A program made the translations under genes and the position numbers. Source: Candidatus Sulfotelmatobacter sp. (GTDB taxonomy: Bacteria; Acidobacteriota; Terriglobia; Terriglobales; Acidobacteriaceae). From it: DNA of 6,705 nucleotides. The stretch covers positions 1-6,705 of the forward strand of contig JASIKQ010000514.1 of NCBI GenBank assembly GCA_030049565.1, given 5' to 3'. The notes beneath the pieces are model-generated. The model was not told where the DNA came from. It saw nothing but the letters and a program-made list of their open reading frames with translations, and did no database searches. This document shows positions 1 to 4,684 of the stretch, piece after piece (within the stretch, counting starts at the first letter, position 1; every line of letters starts with the position of its first letter).

Positions 1-1194
1 GCCTGGGCCGGGCTGCCTTTCGAGATGCCTTACATCGGCTGCGGCCTGGCCAGCGCCTTCATCTTTCAAGTTGTGGTGAGGCCGCGCCGCCGGGAGATCA
101 TCGGGGTTATCGCCGGAGCCACAGCTCTCACATTGTTTGATCGATTCGTCACCCATCACGCAACCGATTCAGGTACGCAAGTCGGAGTTTGCCTCGCCTT
201 CGTCGGTTTGGTCAGCTTCCTGGTTCTCGGCCTCCGCGCCGCCTGGGCCGAGGGTGAAGAGCGCCAGCAACTCAAATCCATCTTGCTTCCAGCCGCCGCT
301 TTCGCATTCTTCGTTCTTGGGACGCACCACCTTTTGAATCTTGGCTCCTTTTTGTTCCCCAAAACGCTGGACGTTTACGCTTACTCCTTCGACGCAAGTT
401 TAGGTTTTCAACCCAGCTTTATGGTCGGTCAGTGGTTCAGAGACTACGCCGTCGTCGGGATCCTTGGACTCGGTTTCTACTATGCTCTGCCCATCGCCAT
501 GGCCCTGGCTTACGCGGCTCATCTTCGCGTGAAGAAAACTACCCCCCTATTCCTGCTCGAGGTCTTCATGGCCGCCGGCCTGTTCGGATATTTTCTCTAT
601 CTAGCTTTTCCCGCAGCTGGCCCGGTGTATCTTGTCAGCCTGCAGCAATTTCCCGGCCACCCGGTTCCCTTTTCCCTCATGCGTAACGTTGTTCTGCGCG
701 GACTGGAGCCGCACAGGGTGCTCATGAGCCCGGACTCCTGCCGTAATGCAATGCCTTCGCTGCATATGGCTTGGGCGCTGCTCATTGCCTTCAATTGCAA
801 GCCATTTCCGCGGTGGGTGCGCGCCCTGGCCTATTTCTTTGTCTTCACGACCCTCCTGGGCACCCTGGGCACAGGCGAGCATTATTTGATCGACCTGGTA
901 GTCGCGTTTCCTTTCGCGGTCGCCATACAAGCGCTCTGCACGCGTTCCCTCCCGCTGAAAACTCCCAACCGCCTTATTCCACTCGTGGGCGGAACAACAC
1001 TCACACTGCTCTGGTTGATCCTACTGCGTTTCGCTACACGCTTCTTCTTCCAGTCGACGCCTCTCGTGCCGTGGGCTTTTATTATCGTCTCGACCGCCCT
1101 GGCTCTTTTCTGGATGCAGCAAATCCTCTCAGTAGAGCAAGACGAGCCGCGCAGCGTCTCAACGCTGGCTCGCGCCGCCGCAGTGGGAGCGTAA
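1..1194 (+). CDS. PAP2 superfamily (Aur1/Ipt1-like, PAP2_3) membrane phosphatase/phosphotransferase, 5'-truncated by window edge
   Basis: Polytopic membrane protein, probably a lipid phosphatase or phospho-headgroup transferase of the PAP2_3 group. Numbered from the Met codon at position 25, it carries the second PAP2 motif as PSLH (residues 244-247) and the third as GEHYLID (284-290), with the His286-x3-Asp290 catalytic pair. The usual SR before that His is replaced by GT, and I see no clear KX6RP first motif; both fit the Aur1-like branch. A WAEGEER stretch (about 74-80) and PKT...YSFD (112-123) are shared with the paralogue at 2398-3606. The frame is open to the first base, and the MPYI at the Met aligns with FPYT about 30 residues inside the paralogue. 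The true start is therefore probably upstream of the window and the Met at 25 is internal. Substrate unknown. Family call firm, reaction uncertain. Confidence 0.88.
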   Translation, partial: AWAGLPFEMPYIGCGLASAFIFQVVVRPRRREIIGVIAGATALTLFDRFVTHHATDSGTQVGVCLAFVGLVSFLVLGLRAAWAEGEERQQLKSILLPAAAFAFFVLGTHHLLNLGSFLFPKTLDVYAYSFDASLGFQPSFMVGQWFRDYAVVGILGLGFYYALPIAMALAYAAHLRVKKTTPLFLLEVFMAAGLFGYFLYLAFPAAGPVYLVSLQQFPGHPVPFSLMRNVVLRGLEPHRVLMSPDSCRNAMPSLHMAWALLIAFNCKPFPRWVRALAYFFVFTTLLGTLGTGEHYLIDLVVAFPFAVAIQALCTRSLPLKTPNRLIPLVGGTTLTLLWLILLRFATRFFFQSTPLVPWAFIIVSTALALFWMQQILSVEQDEPRSVSTLARAAAVGA

Positions 1195-1276
1195 TTCTCA
1201 GCAGCTCCTCTTCGCTTGAATCGCAAACACGCTCGCAAGTCCGGCCCGCATCCGCGTTCAGAGAAAGAGCCGCTGT

Positions 1277-1304
1277 GTGTCCCAAACTGACACGGATTGT
1301 CAGT
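1277..1304. promoter_or_regulatory. Overlapping inverted repeats, possible activator/operator site
   Basis: GTGTC-N7-GACAC (1277-1293) overlaps ACTGACA-N5-TGTCAGT (1286-1304); both are perfect in their arms. They lie about 125-150 bases upstream of the sigma-54-like element at 1427-1441. That distance is usual for enhancer-binding proteins such as PilR/NtrC types. Binding is inferred; no regulator gene is in the window. Confidence 0.35.
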
Positions 1305-1426
1305 CTGAACGACGGTTTTTGCCATGAAAACCCTCTGGGAAAAGGCTAAAATGACACCTAGAGTAACCTCGCACTGAAAACAAAGACCTTCTCCGCGAGC
1401 CGCGCGAACCAACGTAACTGGAATTA

Positions 1427-1441
1427 TGGCCGGGCAAGTGC
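1427..1441 (+). promoter_or_regulatory. Candidate sigma-54 (-24/-12) promoter of pilin 1
   Basis: The site reads TGGCCG-N5-GTGC, matching the GG-N10-GC core and TGGC/TGC of the TGGCAC-N5-TTGC consensus. Transcription would begin near 1453, leaving a leader of about 64 bases. Pilin genes in several phyla use RpoN with PilR-type activators. The second pilin has a site of the same form at a similar distance. The -24 and -12 boxes are each incomplete, so this is a candidate only. Confidence 0.4.
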
Positions 1442-1456
1442 GAACATCAAGCCCGA

Positions 1457-1477
1457 CTGGGTCATACCATGACCAGC
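1457..1477 (+). promoter_or_regulatory. Hairpin in the pilin 1 leader
   Basis: GGTCAT (1460-1465) and ATGACC (1469-1474) are exact inverted repeats around a 3-base ACC loop. With one bulged G the stem extends to CTG/CAG. It lies just after the inferred transcription start and about 27 bases before the Shine-Dalgarno. It could stabilise the transcript or be an operator. Confidence 0.4.
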
Positions 1478-1503
1478 ATAAAATCGACGAAAGTCTAAAA
1501 AAT

Positions 1504-1509
1504 GAGGGG
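1504..1509 (+). promoter_or_regulatory. Ribosome binding site of pilin 1
   Basis: GAGGGG lies 7 bases before the ATG at 1517. The in-frame ATG at 1502 has no comparable site in front of it and overlaps this one, so the site decides the start at 1517. Confidence 0.7.
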
Positions 1510-1516
1510 AAAAGAG

Positions 1517-2029
1517 ATGCGGAAACAACAGAAAGGTTTTTCATTGATTGAGCTGCTGATCGTGGTAGCTATCATCCTGATCATCGCAGCTATCGCGATT
1601 CCAAACCTGATGCGCGCCCGTATGGCGGCCAACGATTCGTCGGCAGCTGCTTCCGAGCACACCATCATCGTGGGTGAAGTCGGCTATCTTGGCGCTTATC
1701 CCGCCAACGGCTACGGCACACTGGCGCAGCTTGGTGGCTCGGCCTCGCCTTGCGTTCCGGCACCGTCCACCGGCTGTTTGATCGATAACAACCTGGCCAC
1801 CAATGGCGCCGGCAACGGCAAGAGCGGTTACACCTTCTTGGCGACGCCCGGCGGAACGGCGACGACTGGCTGGAACTTCTACACCCAGGCGTCTCCGCTG
1901 TCCAACGTGACCGGCACCAAAGCGTATTGCTCAGTTGATGACGGCGTGCTCCGTTGGGGAGGCGCTGGCGTAATCACTGGACCGGGAGCATATGCGACCT
2001 GCCAGGGCTGGACACCGCTCCAGAACTAA
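1517..2029 (+). CDS. Type IV pilin-like protein (PilA-like prepilin), paralogue 1
   Basis: A 170-residue prepilin. The leader MRKQQKG ends in Gly7 before Phe8 (mature residue 1), followed by the hydrophobic SLIELLIVVAIILIIAAIAIPNL helix with Glu at mature position 5. This is the classical site for the prepilin peptidase/N-methylase PilD. The globular part has four cysteines at 79, 87, 138 and 162, likely two disulfides, and an N-V-T tripeptide at 130-132. The start is set by the GAGGGG site; the ATG 15 bases earlier would give a longer leader without a good ribosome site. It would sit in the inner membrane until assembled into a pilus or a pseudopilus of a type II-like machine. No assembly genes (pilB, pilC, pilQ) are in the window, so major versus minor pilin cannot be told. 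A strong terminator follows. Confidence 0.9.
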   Translation: MRKQQKGFSLIELLIVVAIILIIAAIAIPNLMRARMAANDSSAAASEHTIIVGEVGYLGAYPANGYGTLAQLGGSASPCVPAPSTGCLIDNNLATNGAGNGKSGYTFLATPGGTATTGWNFYTQASPLSNVTGTKAYCSVDDGVLRWGGAGVITGPGAYATCQGWTPLQN

Positions 2030-2046
2030 GGCTAGCGATTGGCGCG

Positions 2047-2060
2047 TGCCCAAGCGGGCA
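2047..2060 (+). other. Small hairpin preceding the terminator
   Basis: TGCCC-AAGC-GGGCA forms a 5-bp stem with a 4-base loop, 18 bases after the pilin stop and 9 bases before the main terminator stem. It may protect the 3' end or simply be incidental. Confidence 0.35.
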
Positions 2061-2068
2061 TCATGCCA

Positions 2069-2107
2069 AAGGGCAGCGGACAAAGTCCGCTGCCCTTCTG
2101 TTTTCTT
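2069..2107 (+). terminator. Rho-independent terminator of pilin 1
   Basis: A perfect 13-bp stem (2069-2081 with 2085-2097, GC-rich GGGCAGCGGAC core) closes an AAA loop and is followed by the T-rich CTGTTTTCTT. It lies 40 bases after the pilin stop. It should isolate pilin 1 transcription from the PAP2 gene at 2398. Confidence 0.92.
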
Positions 2108-2397
2108 GTCAACCTGCGGGCATCACTCTGATTGGAAGTGATTCGGCCTGCGCAGTCTTGACGCCCGTAAATCTGCCCGATTTCCCTTTCAGCACTGCAC
2201 GGCAGCAAGGAATAGCGAGGGAGGCTCAACCACGGCTGTGTCCCCAAGTACAAAGGTAACCTTCTCCGGTTGAAATAGTGCTCACTGCGCTCAGAAATCT
2301 CGCTAAACTCCCGAGAGCGGCAAATTCATTGCGGCTGGCTCAGGCCGGACCAATCGGGCTGCGTATCGAGCGCTCTGGAAGAGAGCGGGAACTTAAG

Positions 2398-3606
2398 ATG
2401 CAATTCGCAGGCAAGAACATTCTCAGGCTGGCTTTGACCGCGATTCTTTTGGCAGCGGTCCTCTATACCTCCACGCATGTCCGCTATTTTCCCTACACCT
2501 TGTTTGGCGCGCCGATTGTCCTTGGAATGATCCGGCGCGCCTGGGTTGATTGGCTGTGGGTGTTGGGCGGGGGCCTGACCCTGGCCGTTCTCGATTATAG
2601 CTTCAAGGCTTTTGATCCCACGTTGGGGACGGCTATCTGGTTTGCTCTCCTAGCCGCCTTCGCGGTCCTTGGCATTCGCACGGTCTGGGCCAATGGCGAA
2701 GAACGCAAGCTCTTGATTTATGGTTTCTTTCCCGTTGTTCTGTTTCTCGGGGTTGAATATGCGGCACGCGGTCTGCTCTATATCACCGAAAGTCTCCACC
2801 CCAAGACCTTCGATTTATTTCTATATTCCTTCGATTGCAGCCTTCGCGTGCAGTTCCCTTTTCTCGTGGGACAAATCATCTCGAAGTGGCATTGGCTGCA
2901 GCTTTCATGCTTCGAATTCTATGCGGCGCTGCCGCTAATCGTGGCGCTGGTATATGCGGCTCAACTGCGCTATGCAAAGTCTAATGCGCTGCCGGTGTTG
3001 CTTACTCTTCTCGCGGCCGGGCCGCTGGGGTTGATGTTCTACAACCTATTGCCCGCCTGCGGACCGGCTTACCTTTTTGGTGCTGCTTTCCCCCGGTATC
3101 CGTGGCCCACCGCGGTGGCGATGCGCATGAGCGTCCTGCCTATCCCGATCAACGGCGCCCCCAATGCCATGCCGTCTTTGCATATGGCCTGGGTGCTACT
3201 TTGCTGGTGGAACTCGAGGGACCTGCCACGATGGGTTCGGGCCATCGCTCTAGCTTTCGTCTGGTTTACCGTACTGGCGACGCTGGGAACAGGCGAGCAC
3301 TACTTCGTCGATCTCGTCGTGGCCTTTCCATTCTCGCTGATGGTGCAGGCGCTTTGCTCGTATCATCTGCCATTCCGCAGCGGCGAGCGCCGCACCGCTT
3401 TCCTGTTCGGCATGTTCGTAACCTTACTCTGGCTGGCGTTGCTTAGCTTTACCACGAAATTTTTCTGGATTTCACCGCTCATCCCGTGGGCAATGATTGT
3501 AGCGACCATATCCTCGTCAGTTGTTGTCTGGCATCGTCTATTGCAAACTCGAACCCCCGAACTGCCCGCCCCTTACCTAACCGCCGCCGCCGGTGCAGGT
3601 GCCTAG
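2398..3606 (+). CDS. PAP2 superfamily (Aur1/Ipt1-like, PAP2_3) membrane phosphatase/phosphotransferase, paralogue 2
   Basis: A 402-residue multispanning protein and full-length sister of the protein at the window start. It has an N-terminal hydrophobic segment (about residues 8-24), a WANGEER stretch, PKTFDLFLYSFD, then PSLH (259-262) and GEHYFVD with His301 and Asp305 as the catalytic pair. Most of the rest is hydrophobic, with the active-site loops expected at the membrane face. Start: the ATG at 2398 follows GCGGGA at 7 bases. The frame is open back to a GTG at 2278, but that 40-residue extension is charged, lacks a ribosome site and would precede the natural first membrane helix, so I reject it. 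The C-termini of both paralogues match (TPLVPWAFI versus SPLIPWAMI, ending in Ala/Gly-rich tails). Substrate unknown; lipid phosphatase or headgroup transferase are both possible. Confidence 0.9.
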   Translation: MQFAGKNILRLALTAILLAAVLYTSTHVRYFPYTLFGAPIVLGMIRRAWVDWLWVLGGGLTLAVLDYSFKAFDPTLGTAIWFALLAAFAVLGIRTVWANGEERKLLIYGFFPVVLFLGVEYAARGLLYITESLHPKTFDLFLYSFDCSLRVQFPFLVGQIISKWHWLQLSCFEFYAALPLIVALVYAAQLRYAKSNALPVLLTLLAAGPLGLMFYNLLPACGPAYLFGAAFPRYPWPTAVAMRMSVLPIPINGAPNAMPSLHMAWVLLCWWNSRDLPRWVRAIALAFVWFTVLATLGTGEHYFVDLVVAFPFSLMVQALCSYHLPFRSGERRTAFLFGMFVTLLWLALLSFTTKFFWISPLIPWAMIVATISSSVVVWHRLLQTRTPELPAPYLTAAAGAGA

Positions 3607-3624
3607 AAATGCATCTCTTGCGCG

Positions 3625-3658
3625 ATCCGGTCACAGCCGGAAAACGGCAGATCCGGAT
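3625..3658 (+). terminator. Two-tier hairpin after PAP2 paralogue 2, possible terminator
   Basis: The outer stem ATCCGG/CCGGAT (3625-3630 with 3653-3658) encloses an inner stem GCCG/CGGC with a GAAAA loop. It begins 18 bases past the stop. There is no real T tract (only ATAATTT), so it may be a 3'-end stabiliser instead of an intrinsic terminator. GATCCGG also occurs as a direct repeat at 3624 and 3650. Confidence 0.35.
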
Positions 3659-3763
3659 GACATAATTTGTCGGCGAGGGATGAATGAAACCACAAGAACA
3701 GCGTACCGGCTCCGCAGCTCTTTGGCTTGGCGTCCGCTCGGGACCACTTTAGCGTTTCGATTC

Positions 3764-3822
3764 AAAAAAGGCCGCGTTTTTCAGAGAATCAAAACAACCT
3801 GAGCGAAGCGGACCTTTCTTTT
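3764..3822 (+). terminator. Long-loop inverted repeat with T-rich end, possible terminator
   Basis: AAAAAAGG-CCGC (3764-3775) can pair with GCGG-A-CCTTTCTTTT (3808-3822) with one bulge and one mismatch. The loop is about 32 bases and contains its own GTTTT/AAAAC hairpin (3776-3795). The T-rich end fits a terminator, the long loop does not. Confidence 0.3.
3798..3814. repeat. Fragment resembling a dispersed CCTGAGCGAAGCGAAGG-type repeat
   Basis: CCTGAGCGAAGCGGACC resembles, from memory, one common form of a short dispersed element found in many environmental bacterial genomes. It shares the CCTGAGC start with the copy inside pilin 2. Only this short match supports the call. Confidence 0.3.
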
Positions 3823-3867
3823 GCGGCATGAGTAATGTTACTGCCGTCACCGCCGTCTCAGCCAGGT

Positions 3868-3882
3868 TGGCCTGTGAACTGC
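3868..3882 (+). promoter_or_regulatory. Candidate sigma-54 (-24/-12) promoter of pilin 2
   Basis: The site reads TGGCCT-N5-CTGC, with the GG-N10-GC spacing and the same TGGCC...TGC letters as the site before pilin 1. The inferred start near 3893 gives a leader of about 57 bases to the ATG at 3949. An inverted repeat CTGCCGC/GCGGCAG (3879-3885 with 3900-3906) overlaps the -12 box and the start region. Candidate only. Confidence 0.4.
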
Positions 3883-3948
3883 CGCTAATTCTTGTGCCGG
3901 CGGCAGAAGCACGTCTCGGCGAAACCACTGGGACTGTTAAAAAAGAAA

Positions 3949-4530
3949 ATGGACTCAATTCACAAACCGAAGGAGCATGCTCTGGGCAAGCGAAACACGC
4001 CGAAGGAGCCAGTCCTGAGCTTGTCGAAAGGGTTCTCGCTGATCGAACTGCTGATCGTGATCGCGATCATCTTAATCATCGCTGCCATCGCCATTCCAAA
4101 CCTGCTGCGCGCCCGCATGGCAGCCAATGACTCCTCCGCTGCGGGTTCGATGCATTCGATTAATGTGGGCGAAGTCGGCTATTTCGCCACTTACGCAGAG
4201 ATCGGGTTCCCGGCAACGCTCAGCCCGCTTGGAGGACCAGACCCATGCACTCCTACTCCCGCGACGGCTTGCCTGATCGATGACAGCCTGGCCAGCAACG
4301 GCGGAGGGGGCGGCAAGAGCGGTTACTCATTCGCCGCCACAGGGTCAGCGTCGGGGGGAAGCGTCAATAACGACCAGTTCTACGCCACCGGAACCCCCAA
4401 TAGCAACATCACCGGAACTCGCGCCTATTGCTCATCCGATGACATGGTCATTCGCCTTCAGCCCCCAGGCAACATCAGCCAGGTTGCCAGTTATGCCAAC
4501 TGCATTCTTCTCTCGGCGATGAGTAACTAG
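3949..4530 (+). CDS. Type IV pilin-like protein (PilA-like prepilin), paralogue 2 with long leader
   Basis: A 193-residue prepilin. Gly28 precedes Phe29 (mature residue 1), then SLIELLIVIAIILIIAAIAIPNL with Glu33 at mature position 5, so PilD cleavage and N-methylation are expected. From there it tracks pilin 1 closely, including IPNLLRARMAANDSSAA, CLIDDSLASNG, KSGYSF and RAYCSSDD. Cysteines at 100, 108, 161 and 185 correspond to the four in pilin 1, and an N-I-T tripeptide (153-155) matches N-V-T there. The leader is 28 residues against 7 in pilin 1, and its last part (PVLSLSKG) is encoded by a dispersed-type repeat. Start uncertain: the ATG at 3949 has no clear Shine-Dalgarno. The in-frame TTG at 4021 would give a 4-residue leader MSKG with AAGGAG 12 bases upstream, and a TTG at 3892 is also open. 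Confidence 0.87.
   Translation: MDSIHKPKEHALGKRNTPKEPVLSLSKGFSLIELLIVIAIILIIAAIAIPNLLRARMAANDSSAAGSMHSINVGEVGYFATYAEIGFPATLSPLGGPDPCTPTPATACLIDDSLASNGGGGGKSGYSFAATGSASGGSVNNDQFYATGTPNSNITGTRAYCSSDDMVIRLQPPGNISQVASYANCILLSAMSN
3967..4009. repeat. 10-bp direct repeat in the pilin 2 leader
   Basis: CCGAAGGAGC occurs at 3967-3976 and at 4000-4009, 33 bases apart and in the same reading phase (both encode PKE). It lies entirely in the extended leader region, just before the dispersed-type repeat. Confidence 0.5.
4011..4031. repeat. Dispersed palindromic-type repeat inside the pilin 2 reading frame
   Basis: The core CCTGAGCTTGTCGAAAGG (4014-4031) matches, from memory, a short repeat widespread in environmental bacterial genomes (usual form CCTGAGCTTGTCGAAGG). 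Its translation in this frame gives the LSLSKG peptide often seen in predicted proteins. Here the copy has one extra A, and its end supplies the Lys and Gly of the prepilin cleavage site. Confidence 0.6.
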
Positions 4531-4609
4531 GTGTCGCTCAATTGCGGGCAGCACCGTCGCGAATCCCAGCATTGTTCACTTTCGTAATCCTTCGTCTGAG
4601 TACGGTACC

Positions 4610-4637
4610 TTTACTCCACTGCCGATTTGCTTATAAT
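4610..4637 (+). promoter_or_regulatory. Sigma-70-type promoter of the ABC gene cluster
   Basis: A perfect -10 TATAAT (4632-4637) lies 16 bases after TTTACT (4610-4615, 4 of 6 to TTGACA). Transcription would start near 4644, about 40 bases before the ATG at 4685. A GAGTA/TACTC inverted repeat (4598-4616) overlaps the -35 and could be an operator. The preceding stretch from 4531 shows no clear terminator for pilin 2. Confidence 0.6.
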
Positions 4638-4684
4638 TTTTTATAGAAGTGAAACTGTCGATTTCTGTGTTTCGGCCTTGTGCC

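Larger units (their letters stand above)
1195..1516. other. Intergenic gap with clustered inverted repeats, upstream of pilin 1
   Basis: About 320 bases with no convincing gene. It holds two overlapping inverted repeats at 1277-1304, a third at 1314-1332 (GGTTTT / AAAACC around a 7-base loop), a sigma-54-like element at 1427-1441, a hairpin at 1457-1477 and the pilin Shine-Dalgarno. No clear intrinsic terminator follows the PAP2 stop at 1194, so read-through into the pilin cannot be excluded. A minus-strand open frame crosses this stretch but overlaps the conserved ends of both flanking genes and is not credible. Confidence 0.6.
3607..3948. other. Intergenic gap between PAP2 paralogue 2 and pilin 2
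   Basis: About 340 bases with no credible gene. It contains a two-tier hairpin just after the PAP2 stop (3625-3658), a small GACA/TGTC hairpin (3659-3671), a longer-range inverted repeat ending in a T-rich run (3764-3822), a CCTGAGCGAAGCGGACC motif (3798-3814) resembling a common dispersed repeat, and a sigma-54-like site (3868-3882). It is not visibly alignable with the 1195-1516 gap apart from the promoter-like site. Confidence 0.55.

Noticed and set aside
882..1544. Minus-strand open frame of about 220 codons across the PAP2 end, the gap and the pilin start
   Set aside because: It is antisense to the conserved PAP2 catalytic region and to the pilin start. Its product is low-complexity, Arg/Ser-rich and shows no recognisable domain.
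2132..2147. Sigma-54-like GG-N10-GC in front of PAP2 paralogue 2
   Set aside because: It keeps the spacing but lacks the C after TGG and the T before GC. It is weaker than the two pilin sites, and such minimal matches are common by chance.
2278..2397. N-terminal extension of PAP2 paralogue 2 from a GTG
   Set aside because: No ribosome site, charged content before the first membrane helix, and the ATG at 2398 has GCGGGA at 7 bases.
3607..3760. Riboswitch (GEMM or cobalamin type) in the gap after PAP2 paralogue 2
   Set aside because: GGTCACAG and CCGG stretches are reminiscent, but the conserved core sequences and arrangement of either class are missing.
4649..4684. GTG start for the ABC ATPase
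   Set aside because: With TATAAT at 4632-4637 the transcript would begin only a few bases before it, and the added 12 residues do not belong to the family's N-terminus.
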